From positions 248,001 to 312,000 of the forward strand of contig JBGRQD010000003.1 of NCBI GenBank assembly GCA_041725935.1: a stretch of DNA of 64,000 nucleotides, read 5' to 3'. The notes under the pieces are model-generated. The model worked only from the letters and a program-made list of their open reading frames with translations. It was not told the DNA's origin and did no database searches. A program made the position numbers and the translations under genes. Source of the stretch: Marivita sp041725935. Lineage in GTDB: Bacteria > Pseudomonadota > Alphaproteobacteria > Rhodobacterales > Rhodobacteraceae. This document shows, piece by piece, positions 9,475-18,299 of the stretch; the stretch's first letter is position 1; every line of letters begins with the position of its first letter.

Positions 9475-10350
9475 TCAGTTCAAGAGACCCGCATGGCGCA
9501 ACCCGTTGTCGATCAGGTCGCGCGTCGGCTGCGAGACCGGGAACAGCGGTGGGCGCATTTCTTCGTCGCACAGGCCCAGACGGCTCATCGCGTATTTTGC
9601 ACCGCAGAGGCCCGGTTCCACGAAGATACTGTGGTGCAACGGCATCAGACGATCCTGAAGCTCAAGCGCGGTGATGTAGTCGCCGGCAAGCGTCGCTTCC
9701 TGCATCTGCGAACACAGCGCCGGGGCAACGTTGGCCGTGACCGAGATCATGCCCATGCCGCCTTGCGCGTTGAACCCGTGCGCGGTGGCGTCCTCGCCCG
9801 AAAGCTGGACGAAATCCGGACCGCAGGTGAGGCGCTGGGCGCAGACGCGGGCCAGATCGCCGGTGGCATCCTTGACGCCGATGATGCGCGGCAGTTTCGC
9901 CAGTTCGCCCATCGTCTTAGGCAGCATGTCGACAACCGACCGACCGGGGATGTTGTAGATGATGATCGGCAGGTCACAGCTGTCATGCAGCATGGTGAAA
10001 TGCCGGATCAGCCCATCCTGCGTCGGCTTGTTGTAATAAGGCGTCACCACGAGACCTGCCTGCGCGCCTGCCTTTTCTGCGTGCTGCAAGAAGCGGATGG
10101 CCTCGTCGGTGTTGTTCGAACCGGCACCGGCGATGACCGGGATGCGCCCGGCGGCGGCCTCGATAACGAAACTCACGACGTCTTCGTGTTCGGTATGGCT
10201 CAGCGTCGGGCTTTCGCCTGTGGTGCCAACCGGCACAAGACCGTGGCTGCCCTGATCGACATGCCAATCGACGAGCTGTTTGAGCGTGTCAAAATCCACT
10301 GCACCGTTCTTGAACGGTGTGACCAGTGCAGGCATCGACCCTTTGAACAT
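9475..10350 (-). CDS. dapA: 4-hydroxy-tetrahydrodipicolinate synthase DapA
   Basis: A 291-residue cytoplasmic TIM-barrel aldolase condensing pyruvate with aspartate semialdehyde, the first committed step of DAP/lysine synthesis. Visible active-site elements are GTTGESPTL (Thr44/45), Tyr132 in IYNIPGRS and the Schiff-base Lys160 in IIGVKDATGD. The ATG at 10350 has AAGGAG 7 bases upstream; an in-frame GTG at 10356 leaves no room for the ribosome site. It is divergent from the lytic transglycosylase gene across 120 bases that must hold both promoters. Confidence 0.97.
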   Translation of the reverse strand: MFKGSMPALVTPFKNGAVDFDTLKQLVDWHVDQGSHGLVPVGTTGESPTLSHTEHEDVVSFVIEAAAGRIPVIAGAGSNNTDEAIRFLQHAEKAGAQAGLVVTPYYNKPTQDGLIRHFTMLHDSCDLPIIIYNIPGRSVVDMLPKTMGELAKLPRIIGVKDATGDLARVCAQRLTCGPDFVQLSGEDATAHGFNAQGGMGMISVTANVAPALCSQMQEATLAGDYITALELQDRLMPLHHSIFVEPGLCGAKYAMSRLGLCDEEMRPPLFPVSQPTRDLIDNGLRHAGLLN

Positions 10351-10470
10351 CGTCACGCTCCTTTTCGTGTGTGGCTTTGCGCCGTTGCGCCCGTCCCGCG
10401 AATGTGAGTTGAAGGTCGCGGTATGCGGGTTATCATTTAGCGAGCCGTCTATCCTGTTTCATCGGAGAAA

Positions 10471-12444
10471 ATGCAAGCCATGTTTCGGCGTATCGCGATC
10501 CTGACGGTGGTTCTCTTGGCTCTGCCCTTCGGCGTTGTTGCTCAAGGTGATGCTCGCCCCCTGGAGCGCGCAATGGACCTGATGCGCGACGGCAACTGGG
10601 CCGCCGCCCAGATCGAGGCGCGCGGTGACGGGCAGGCGGCGCTGGATGTGATCCTTTGGCATTATCTGCGTGCTGGGCTTGGATCGCCGCGTGAAGTGCA
10701 GGATTTCCTTGGGCGCAACCAGGATTGGCCTGGCCTGCCGTTTCTAAGGGAAAAGAGCGAAGGGGCAATGACCGCTGCCTCTGCCGAGGCGATCCGCGCC
10801 TTTTATGCCGATCATGAGCCGGAGACCGGAGCGGGGGCATTGTCTTTGGCGCGTGCGCTTTTGACTGCGGATGATCGGGCGGGTGCAGAGGCCGTCATCC
10901 TGCAGGGATGGACCACGCTCACCCTCACATCGCAAGAGCAGGACGCATTTGTCGCCGCGCATGGAGACCTGCTCAGGCCGCATCACGCCGCGCGGCTGGA
11001 CGCGATGCTCTGGCGCGGGAGTGCGAGCAATGCCCGCGCCATGCTGCCGCTGGTCAGCGCAGACTGGCGTGCGTTGGCCGAGGCCCGGATGGCGCTGCGC
11101 GAAGATGCCCCAGGGGTCGACACCCTGATCGACGCCGTGCCTGCCGCGCTGAGTTCAGATGCCGGGCTTGCGTATGAGAGGTTCGCATGGCGCGTGCGCA
11201 AAGGGCGCACCGACGACGCGGTTGCACTGCTGCAGGCGCGGTCCTCTTCGGCAGAGTCGCTGGGTCGTCCGGATATCTGGGCACGGCAGCGAGACGATCT
11301 TGTTCGGCGACTGATGTGGGCCGGACAGTACGAAACCGCCTATGACCTGGCGGCAAACCATCATCTGACCGAAGGATCGTCTTTTGCCGATCTCGAATGG
11401 CTGGCGGGCTACCTGTCCCTGCGGTTTCTGGATGCGCCCGAACGTGCCGTGACGCATTTCCGCGCGCTTCGCGGTGGTGTCGAATCGCCGATCTCGCTGG
11501 GTCGGGCCGGGTACTGGTTGGGTCGGGCACTCGAGGCGTCGGGTGATGCTGCGGGTGCGGCGGATGCCTATGCCTTCGGCGCGCAATACCAGACGTCATT
11601 CTACGGGCTGTTGGCTGCCGAGGCAGGCGGCCTGCCGCCCGATCCACTCTTGGCAGGAACAGAGATGTTTCCCGACTGGCGTGATGCGCCGTTCACGCAG
11701 TCCTCGGTCTTTACCGCAGCGATCCTCTTGCTTGATGCCGAGGAAAATGTGCTGGCGGAGAGGTTTCTGACCCATCTCGCGGAATCGCTGGACCGCACGC
11801 AGATTGGCCAGATGGGTGAGATGCTTGGTGATCTGGCGCTGCCGCATGTGCAGGTGATGCTGGGCAAACGGGCGGCGCAATTCGGGCATGAATTGCATGG
11901 CCCCTACTATGCGCTGCATCCGCTGGCCGAGGTGGATCACCCGGTGCCGACGGAACTGGTGCTTGCGATTGCACGGCGCGAATCCGAATTCGACCCGCGG
12001 GTGGTGTCTCCTGTCGGCGCACGCGGCTTGATGCAGGTGATGCCGCGCACCGCAGAGGAAGTGTCGGGTTGGCTCGGCGTGGATTATTCCGAAAGCCGAT
12101 TGTTGTCTGATCCCGTCTACAACGCCGTGTTGGGTGCAGCCTATCTCGAGCGGCTGGCGCAGCAGTTCGAAGGCAACGCGGTGATGATGGCCGCAGGGTA
12201 TAACGCCGGGCCAAGCCGCCCGATCCGCTGGATGGAAGCGCGCGGAGATCCTCGGCGCGGCGAGATGGATGTGATCGACTGGATCGAACATATCCCATTC
12301 ACCGAAACCCGGAACTACGTGATGCGGGTCACCGAAAGCCTGCCGATCTACCGCGCGCGTCTTGGGCGCGATCCACACCCGGTGCCGTTTTCGGAAGAGC
12401 TGAAAGGCTCAACGCTTCTGCCGCTGACGCCACAGGGTGAATAG
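10471..12444 (+). CDS. Soluble lytic murein transglycosylase (Slt70-like)
   Basis: A 657-residue periplasmic enzyme with an N-terminal signal peptide (hydrophobic core through residue ~25, then AQGDARP). The middle ~430 residues are helical repeats, as in the superhelical ring of Slt70. The C-terminal SLT domain shows the catalytic Glu in ARRESEFDPR, then GLMQVMPRTA and AAGYNAGPSR. It cleaves peptidoglycan glycan strands to 1,6-anhydro products. A second in-frame ATG at 10480 is also possible. Its 3' end overlaps the convergent DMT transporter gene by 36 bases. Confidence 0.94.
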   Translation: MQAMFRRIAILTVVLLALPFGVVAQGDARPLERAMDLMRDGNWAAAQIEARGDGQAALDVILWHYLRAGLGSPREVQDFLGRNQDWPGLPFLREKSEGAMTAASAEAIRAFYADHEPETGAGALSLARALLTADDRAGAEAVILQGWTTLTLTSQEQDAFVAAHGDLLRPHHAARLDAMLWRGSASNARAMLPLVSADWRALAEARMALREDAPGVDTLIDAVPAALSSDAGLAYERFAWRVRKGRTDDAVALLQARSSSAESLGRPDIWARQRDDLVRRLMWAGQYETAYDLAANHHLTEGSSFADLEWLAGYLSLRFLDAPERAVTHFRALRGGVESPISLGRAGYWLGRALEASGDAAGAADAYAFGAQYQTSFYGLLAAEAGGLPPDPLLAGTEMFPDWRDAPFTQSSVFTAAILLLDAEENVLAERFLTHLAESLDRTQIGQMGEMLGDLALPHVQVMLGKRAAQFGHELHGPYYALHPLAEVDHPVPTELVLAIARRESEFDPRVVSPVGARGLMQVMPRTAEEVSGWLGVDYSESRLLSDPVYNAVLGAAYLERLAQQFEGNAVMMAAGYNAGPSRPIRWMEARGDPRRGEMDVIDWIEHIPFTETRNYVMRVTESLPIYRARLGRDPHPVPFSEELKGSTLLPLTPQGE

Positions 12445-13275
12445 ACCGGCACCCACGATCAGGCTTGCGCCAAACACCACGTTGGGGCGGATCGCCTCTC
12501 CGAACACCAAGATGCCGAGGCTCGCCGCGAAGGGCAGTTGCAGGTAGGCAAAGGGCTGCACCGCGCTGGCTTCGGCCACATCGTAACATTTGATCAGCAG
12601 GTAATGCCCTGTGGCCCCGGTGACGCAGAGCATTGCCATCATCACCCAGTCGAGCGGTGTCATCGGTTCCCAGAACCAGATGCCGATTGCGGTCATGAAT
12701 ACCGCCCCCACTGTGCCGGTCCAGAAGAAACTCGTCGCGGCGCTGTCCTTGCGGGCGGCGTAACGCGTCAGCAAACCGTAGAGCGCGAACATGAACGCGG
12801 CGATCGTGGGGATGATGGCAAGTGGGGAGAACACGCCGAAGCCGGGTTGCAGGATGATCAGGATGCCGATGAAACCGACACCGATGGCCGTCCAGCGGCG
12901 CCAGCCCACCTGTTCGCCCAGGATGGGGCCGGACAGCGCGGCGATCAGCAACGGGTAGCAGGCAAAGATCGCGTGGCTTTCCACCAGTCCCAGATAAGTG
13001 AAGCCAAGAACCATGACGCAAATCTCCGCCGCCAGCAGCAGCCCGCGAAAGCCCTGCAACCAGGGTTGTGTTGTGGCGGCAGCTGCCCGCAGCCCCCCGG
13101 CGCGGCGGCTGGCGACGAACATGACGAAGGCCGCGAAGAACCAGTAGCGGATCATCACGACCATCAGCACGTTGTATTCGCTGGCGAGATGCTGGGACAG
13201 CCCGTCCTGCATGGCAAAGACAAAGGTGGTCGCCACCATGAGCCAGACGCCAAGGCGGTTGTTGGTCTCACTCAT
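12409..13275 (-). CDS. DMT superfamily (EamA) transporter
   Basis: A 288-residue integral membrane protein with about ten hydrophobic helices in two EamA repeats, the pattern of drug/metabolite exporters such as RhaT/YdcZ relatives. The start is ATG 13275, which overlaps the mnmD stop by 4 bases (ATGA), so it is translated from the mnmD transcript. A long in-frame extension upstream lies inside mnmD and is not coding here. The substrate cannot be told from sequence; the shared transcript with a tRNA-modification gene gives no clue. Confidence 0.9.
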   Translation of the reverse strand: MSETNNRLGVWLMVATTFVFAMQDGLSQHLASEYNVLMVVMIRYWFFAAFVMFVASRRAGGLRAAAATTQPWLQGFRGLLLAAEICVMVLGFTYLGLVESHAIFACYPLLIAALSGPILGEQVGWRRWTAIGVGFIGILIILQPGFGVFSPLAIIPTIAAFMFALYGLLTRYAARKDSAATSFFWTGTVGAVFMTAIGIWFWEPMTPLDWVMMAMLCVTGATGHYLLIKCYDVAEASAVQPFAYLQLPFAASLGILVFGEAIRPNVVFGASLIVGAGLFTLWRQRQKR

Positions 13276-13949
13276 GTGCCGGCTTTCCGCGCGATGGTCA
13301 TGTGGCGTTTGCGGCCGAAGCCGGGGATACGCGTGGTGATGAGACCCGCTGCGTCCAGCGCACGGCGGACATGACCGGCGGCGGTATAGGTGGCCGCAGT
13401 GCCGTTCGGCACGGTATTCTGCGCCACGAAGTTCAGCAGATCGGGTTGCCAAAGCTCTGGGTTCTTGGCGGGGGAAAACCCGTCAAGGAACCACGCATCT
13501 GCGGGTCGGGTCATGCTGTGCAGGGTGTCACGCGCATCGCCCTTGACCAATGTGAATTTCAGGTCGGGCAGGGTGATTTTGCGCGCATGGTCCGCCCAGA
13601 ACGGAGCAAGCTCTTCGGCGATGGGTTTGAGTTCCGGGAAAGCCTGCTGCGCGCGGATCATGTCGCTGGCATTCATCGGGAACGCTTCGAAACTGGTGAA
13701 ATGCAGCGTGCCTGTCTGCCCGCTGGACCGCCAGAGGTCGAGCGTCGCCAAAAGGTTCAGGCCCGTGCCGAATCCAAGCTCGGCGATATGGAAGCCGTCA
13801 CGGAACCGCGCGGGCAGATCGTTGCCCGTCAGGAACACGTGCCGTGTCTCTGCCAGCCCGTTGTCGAGCGAAAAGTAAGGGTCGTCGAACCGGCGGGAGA
13901 CAGGGACATCCCCATCGCGCCAGTCGAGCGGTTCCGTCTGGAGTTTCAT
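13272..13949 (-). CDS. mnmD: tRNA 5-(aminomethyl)-2-thiouridine-methyltransferase MnmD
   Basis: A 225-residue cytoplasmic SAM methyltransferase equal to the N-terminal half of E. coli MnmC, which completes mnm5s2U34 in tRNA wobble positions. Hallmarks are an N-terminal PYFSLDNGLAETRHVFL, the SAM site ELGFGTGLN and WFLDGFSPAKNPELW. It lacks the FAD oxidase domain found fused in gammaproteobacteria. The ATG at 13949 is chosen because the in-frame extension to 14003 overlaps the divergent oxidoreductase. That divergent gene looks like the missing oxidase half. Confidence 0.93.
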   Translation of the reverse strand: MKLQTEPLDWRDGDVPVSRRFDDPYFSLDNGLAETRHVFLTGNDLPARFRDGFHIAELGFGTGLNLLATLDLWRSSGQTGTLHFTSFEAFPMNASDMIRAQQAFPELKPIAEELAPFWADHARKITLPDLKFTLVKGDARDTLHSMTRPADAWFLDGFSPAKNPELWQPDLLNFVAQNTVPNGTAATYTAAGHVRRALDAAGLITTRIPGFGRKRHMTIARKAGT

Positions 13950-13996
13950 GATGACATACCTTAGCGACGGCGCGACCTTGGCGAGGAGTAGGCGGA

Positions 13997-15037
13997 ATGG
14001 CAATGCCCGAAATCACAGTGCGCGGGGCCGGGATCTTCGGCCTGAGCATCGCATGGGCTCTGACCCGGCGCGGCGCATCGGTGCGGGTGGTTGATCCCTA
14101 TGGTGCAGGATCGGGATCGAGCGGTGGGCTGGTGGGCGCATTGGCCCCGCATGTGCCGGAAAACTGGAATGACAAGAAGGCATTTCAACTCGAGAGCCTG
14201 CTGATGGCCGAGGCCTTCTGGGCCGACGTGCAGGCGGCAGGTGGCGTCGATCCGGGCTATGGGCGCACCGGGCGGTTGCAGCCGATCGGTGACGATCACG
14301 CGCTAGAACTGGCGCGGGCACGGACCCAAGGCGCGCGAGAACTTTGGCGGGGACACGCCGTGTGGGAGGTGATCCGGGCCGAAGAGGCCGGAGTTTTCGC
14401 GCCGGTTTCTCCAAGCGGCTACCTGATCCGCGATACGTTGACAGGCCGGATGCATCCGCGTCGGGCTTGCGCCGCGCTGGTTACTGCCTTGCGGGCAAAG
14501 GGCGTTGACGTCTTGCCCGAGGCCGTTGACGGTGGCGCGGTGATCTGGGCGACCGGTTGGCGCGGGTTGCTGGAGCTGTCCGAGGCCTTCGCCAAACCCG
14601 TGGGCGCAGGGATCAAGGGGCAGTCGGCAGCCTTGGCCCACGATGCCGGGGCGGTGCCGCAGGTCTTTGTCGATGGTCTGCACATCATTCCCCATGCCAA
14701 CGGGACCGTTGCCATCGGTTCGACCAGCGAACGGGAGTTCGACACGCCGGACGGTCTGGACGCGCAATGCGACGACCTGATCGCCCGCGCTGTTGCTGCC
14801 ATGCCGATGCTTGCAAACGCGCAGGTCGTGGATCGCTGGGCGGGCGTGCGACCCCGCGCGCGCTCCCGGGCGCCGATGCTGGGCGCGTGGCCGGGCCGTG
14901 ACGGGTATTTCATCGCCAATGGCGGGTTCAAGATCGGGTTCGGCATGGCCCCCAAGGTTGCCGAGGTGATGGCCGATCTGGTGCTCGAGGGGCGCGACAG
15001 CATCCCCGACGGATTCCGGGTCGAGGCGTCTATGTGA
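13997..15037 (+). CDS. FAD-dependent oxidoreductase, MnmC(o)/DAO-like
   Basis: A 346-residue flavoprotein with a Rossmann dinucleotide site at the N-terminus (VRGAGIFGLSIAWALTRRG) and a C-terminal GVRPRARSRAPMLG segment followed by NGGFKIGF, typical of the D-amino-acid-oxidase fold. The SSGGLVGALAPHVPE region resembles the 'SGN..G...P' stretch of the MnmC oxidase domain. ATG 13997 has GAGGAG 8 bases upstream. It is divergent from mnmD across only 47 bases, so a role in removing the carboxymethyl group of cmnm5U is inferred; a glycine-oxidase-like role is the alternative. Confidence 0.82.
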   Translation: MAMPEITVRGAGIFGLSIAWALTRRGASVRVVDPYGAGSGSSGGLVGALAPHVPENWNDKKAFQLESLLMAEAFWADVQAAGGVDPGYGRTGRLQPIGDDHALELARARTQGARELWRGHAVWEVIRAEEAGVFAPVSPSGYLIRDTLTGRMHPRRACAALVTALRAKGVDVLPEAVDGGAVIWATGWRGLLELSEAFAKPVGAGIKGQSAALAHDAGAVPQVFVDGLHIIPHANGTVAIGSTSEREFDTPDGLDAQCDDLIARAVAAMPMLANAQVVDRWAGVRPRARSRAPMLGAWPGRDGYFIANGGFKIGFGMAPKVAEVMADLVLEGRDSIPDGFRVEASM

Positions 15038-16499
15038 CTGGTGTTGCTTCGATGGCACGCGCTATTTCGGCCACACCGGGGTCGATGCGCGCCTGCGCGA
15101 TGGAACTGTAAGCCAGCCGGTAATAATTACGCGGCGGGTCTTCGCCCGCGAAAAACGCGGTGCCCGGTTCGATCAGCACGCTGACAGCGCTCAGGCGTTT
15201 GGCCAAGTCCTCGCAGTCGACATGGTCCGGCGCGCGCATCCAGAAGCTCGAGCCGCCATGGGTGCCTTTGCCGGCAATGGTCAGCCCGTGTTTTCGGATC
15301 GCGTGTTCCATGATCACGCGCCGGTCATTGAGCGCCTTTCCGGTGCGGCGGATCAGGCTGTCGTAATGGCCGAGGCTCAGGAAATAGGCGGTGGTGCGCT
15401 GGGTCAGTCCCGGTGGATGACGCAGGACCGACGCCCTGAGCGCGCGGGCTTCGCGGATGAAGGGGGCCGAGCCGACGAGGTAGCCGAGGCGCAGTCCGGG
15501 AAAGAGCGATTTGGAAAAGCTGCCGACATAGATCACCCGACCATCCGCATCGAGGCTTTTCAGCGCTGGCATCGGCGGCTTGAGATAGGCCATCTCGAAT
15601 TCGTAATCATCCTCCACGATCAGCGCATCCAGCGCGCGGGCGCGGGCCAGCAGCGCCTGCCGTCGGGCCAGCGGCATCGTGTAGGATGTCGGGCATTGAT
15701 GGCTGGGCGTGGTGAAGATGACGTCGGTCTGTTCGGGGATGTGTTCAGGGGGCAGGCCGTCTTCGTCGACATCGACCGCACTCAGATGGCAGCGGGATTG
15801 GGTCAGGACCCCACGCAGGGACGGGTAGCAGGGGTTTTCGATCACCGCACGCCGCCGCTGGGTGAGCAGGACCTGGCTGGTCATCCAGAGCGCGTTCTGC
15901 GCACCCATGGTGATCAGAACCTCGTCGGGTTTGGCGCTGATGCCACGCCGGGGGAGGGTATGGCGCAGGATGAATTCGACCAGTTGAGGGTCGTCCTGAT
16001 CGAAATAGTCGCGGGTCAGCGCCCCGAAATCCCGCGCGCCCAAGGCCTGCAGCGCGCAGAGCCGCCAGTTCGCGTGGTCGAACAATTGCGGATCGGTCTG
16101 ACCATAGAGGAAAGGATAGCGATATTGCGCCCAGTCCTGCGGCTTGACCAGCGTCGCGGTGCCGGTGAACCTCTGGCCCAGAGCGCGCGACCAGTCCACC
16201 GCGTCTTCCTTGCGGGGCGTGTCTTCGAAATGTGGCGGTTCGGGTGCGTCGTCGGATACGAAATACCCGGAGCGGCCCCGCGAGGTGAGGTAGTCATTGG
16301 CCAGCAGTTCGGTATAGGCCAGCGTCACGGTGATGCGGCTGACCCCCAGATGCTGCGCGAGTTTGCGGCTTGAGGGGAGCTTTTCGCCCCGTCGGAACCG
16401 GCCGGACAGGATGCCTTCGGCCACCATCTGCTGGATGCGGGCCTGAAGCGTGCCCTTGGTGTCGGGCTTGAGAAAGAAGTTTTCGACCGGGATCGCCAT
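15030..16499 (-). CDS. MocR/GabR-type transcriptional regulator with aminotransferase domain
   Basis: A 489-residue regulator with an N-terminal GntR winged helix (residues ~15-80, LPSSRKLAQHLGVSRITVTL) and a class I aminotransferase fold from ~110. The PLP-binding Lys is K330 in GSFSKSLFPGLRLGY, and an EDDYEFE stretch precedes it. Such proteins sense PLP adducts of amino compounds. It lies downstream of an ABC binding protein and an M20 deacylase on the same strand, so regulation of uptake or breakdown of an amino-acid derivative is inferred. It overlaps the convergent oxidoreductase by 8 bases. By memory the sequence resembles EnuR of ectoine users, but no ectoine genes are nearby. Confidence 0.9.
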   Translation of the reverse strand: MAIPVENFFLKPDTKGTLQARIQQMVAEGILSGRFRRGEKLPSSRKLAQHLGVSRITVTLAYTELLANDYLTSRGRSGYFVSDDAPEPPHFEDTPRKEDAVDWSRALGQRFTGTATLVKPQDWAQYRYPFLYGQTDPQLFDHANWRLCALQALGARDFGALTRDYFDQDDPQLVEFILRHTLPRRGISAKPDEVLITMGAQNALWMTSQVLLTQRRRAVIENPCYPSLRGVLTQSRCHLSAVDVDEDGLPPEHIPEQTDVIFTTPSHQCPTSYTMPLARRQALLARARALDALIVEDDYEFEMAYLKPPMPALKSLDADGRVIYVGSFSKSLFPGLRLGYLVGSAPFIREARALRASVLRHPPGLTQRTTAYFLSLGHYDSLIRRTGKALNDRRVIMEHAIRKHGLTIAGKGTHGGSSFWMRAPDHVDCEDLAKRLSAVSVLIEPGTAFFAGEDPPRNYYRLAYSSIAQARIDPGVAEIARAIEATPVT

Positions 16500-16599
16500 G
16501 CGGCAAGTCTAGATTGGACTTATCGGCTTGGCAATCTGGTCTTACGCGGGAGGGCGTCGGGACGCGATGTTCTGCGCCCCAGAATTTTATGGGCGGGGC

Positions 16600-16625
16600 T
16601 AAGAAACTTCGTACGAAGTTTCTTA
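16600..16625. repeat. 26-bp perfect palindrome
   Basis: The half-site TAAGAAACTTCG is followed by a TA centre and its exact complement, so all 26 bases are self-complementary. It sits in the gap between the MocR gene and the ABC binding-protein gene, about 100 bases upstream of the MocR start. It has no T-tail. Possible roles are an operator, a dispersed intergenic repeat, or an RNA hairpin. Confidence 0.8.
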
Positions 16626-16661
16626 CGCGGAGGTCTTGAGATTTCGTTAAGGTGGTAAGGG

Positions 16662-16697
16662 TGGCACGGATGAGATGGAGTGCTCCCATCCGTGCCA
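16662..16697 (-). terminator. Hairpin after the ABC binding-protein gene
   Basis: A perfect 11-bp stem (TGGCACGGATG at 16662-16672 with its complement at 16687-16697) and a 14-base loop lie 17 bases past the stop of the - strand binding-protein gene. There is no clear T-run, so it may protect the mRNA end or attenuate read-through rather than terminate strongly. Confidence 0.5.
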
Positions 16698-16713
16698 TTT
16701 GTCTCGAGGCGCC

Positions 16714-18189
16714 TTATTCGGACCAGCTCACGCCGGTCAGGTCCGTGGCCTGTGTCGGTGCGTTCAGCCAAAGCCCCCTGATCCGTGCGTCTGCCACGGT
16801 TGGAAAGGCCAGCTGGAACAGGTAGCCGTTGACGTAATCATCCGCGATCATCGTTTGCGCCTGTGCGGTAAGGTCGGAGCGCAGAGCCGGATCGCTGGTC
16901 GTGCCCAGCGTTGTCATCAGGTCCTGGAAGGCGGGGTTGTCATACTGGAAATAGTAGTCGGGCCGCGCATAGATGCCGATGTCGAACGGTTCGGTATGGC
17001 TGATGATGGTCAGGCCGAAATCCTTGCCGCGGAACACCTCTTCGAGCCATTGCGCCCATTCGAGATTGGTGATTTCGGTCTCGATCCCCACCGCGCGCAG
17101 CTGTGCCGCGATGATCTCTCCGCCGCGCCGTGCATAGGAGGGCGGTGGCAGTTTCAGCGTCGTGGTAAATCCATCGGCAAACCCGGCTTCGGCCAGAAGT
17201 GCCTTGGCCTTCTCCGGATCGAAGGCAGATTGTGCTGTCAGGTCGACATAGTCGGGATTGTGCGGCGCGAAATGTGTACCGATGGGCGTGCCTAGGCCGA
17301 ACATCGCACCGTCGATGACCATTTGGCGGTCGATGGCATGGGACACGGCTTGCCGCACCTTGACGTTGTCGAAGGGCGGCAGCTTGTTGTTCATCGCGAG
17401 GATCGTTTCGCCCTCGGTCGATCCCACAAGCACCTGGAAACGCGGATCGGCTGCGAATTGCGGCAGGTTCTCTGGTGCCGGGAAGCCCGCGAAGGCGTCG
17501 ATATCCTGTGCCATCATCGCGGCGAAGGCGGCGGTTGGATCGGAGATGAACTTGAACGTGGCCGCCTCAAGAGCGGGCGCATCCCCCCAATAGTCCGGGT
17601 TGCGGGCAAGCTCGATCCGGTCGCCCTGCACCCATTGCTGGAACGTGAACGGTCCGGTGCCAATCGGTGTCTGCTTTATGTCCTCGATGGTTTCGGGGGC
17701 CACGATCACCGCATCGCCCCAGGCCATGTTGAACAGGAAATTGCCATCAGGTGCCGAGAGTTTCACTTCGACCGTTGTCGGATCAATGACCGTGACCTCT
17801 TCGATGCCCTCGAACAGCGGTTTCTGCGCATTGGCGCTGTCCTCGGCGCGGGCGCGGTCGAGGGTGAACTTGACGTCCTCGGCATCCATCGCCGTGCCGT
17901 CGTGGAAAGTGACGCCATCGCGCAGGGTGAAGGTGTAGCTGGTGCCGTCTGCGTTGATCTCCCAGCTCTCCGCGAGACCGGGCACAACCGAGCCATCGGA
18001 CATGAACCGCGTCAGCCCTTCGAACACGTTGGAATAGAGCACCGAGTCGATGGCCCCGGCTGCGGCGCTGGTCGGGTCGAGATGCGGGGGCTCGAGTTGC
18101 AGCGCGATGGTCAGATCGGTTTGCTGGGCCAGAGCAGGGGTTGTCAGCAGCGCGGCCAAGGCGGCCCCGCGAAGGAAATGAGCGGTCAT
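16714..18189 (-). CDS. ABC transporter substrate-binding protein, peptide/nickel family 5
   Basis: A 491-residue periplasmic binding protein of the SBP_bac_5 family. Signal peptide residues 1-21 end in ALAQQ. The family signature region is present (LAESWEINADGTSYTFTLR, then DGVTFHDGTAMDAEDV), as is the C-terminal hydrophobic ligand-contact segment. ATG 18189 has GGAGGG five bases upstream. No permease or ATPase genes are adjacent, so it is an orphan. A permease/ATPase set without a binding protein lies at 52.8-56.2 kb. The substrate could be a di- or oligopeptide or a related amino compound. Confidence 0.93.
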   Translation of the reverse strand: MTAHFLRGAALAALLTTPALAQQTDLTIALQLEPPHLDPTSAAAGAIDSVLYSNVFEGLTRFMSDGSVVPGLAESWEINADGTSYTFTLRDGVTFHDGTAMDAEDVKFTLDRARAEDSANAQKPLFEGIEEVTVIDPTTVEVKLSAPDGNFLFNMAWGDAVIVAPETIEDIKQTPIGTGPFTFQQWVQGDRIELARNPDYWGDAPALEAATFKFISDPTAAFAAMMAQDIDAFAGFPAPENLPQFAADPRFQVLVGSTEGETILAMNNKLPPFDNVKVRQAVSHAIDRQMVIDGAMFGLGTPIGTHFAPHNPDYVDLTAQSAFDPEKAKALLAEAGFADGFTTTLKLPPPSYARRGGEIIAAQLRAVGIETEITNLEWAQWLEEVFRGKDFGLTIISHTEPFDIGIYARPDYYFQYDNPAFQDLMTTLGTTSDPALRSDLTAQAQTMIADDYVNGYLFQLAFPTVADARIRGLWLNAPTQATDLTGVSWSE

Positions 18190-18299
18190 GGTGTCCCTCC
18201 AGTTGTTGCCGTGAGTGTCACGTCAAATCACGCCGTGATCAAGCCTCTGCTTTTCGGTCGGGTGTCACGCCTTGTCGGGAATTTGGATTACGACGTCGA

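Noticed and set aside
9460..10407. A 315-codon + strand frame opposite dapA
   Set aside because: dapA has all active-site residues and a good start; the antisense frame shows none.
15030..16499. Ectoine catabolism locus
   Set aside because: The MocR protein recalls EnuR, but no ectoine transporter, hydrolase or transaminase genes are in the window.
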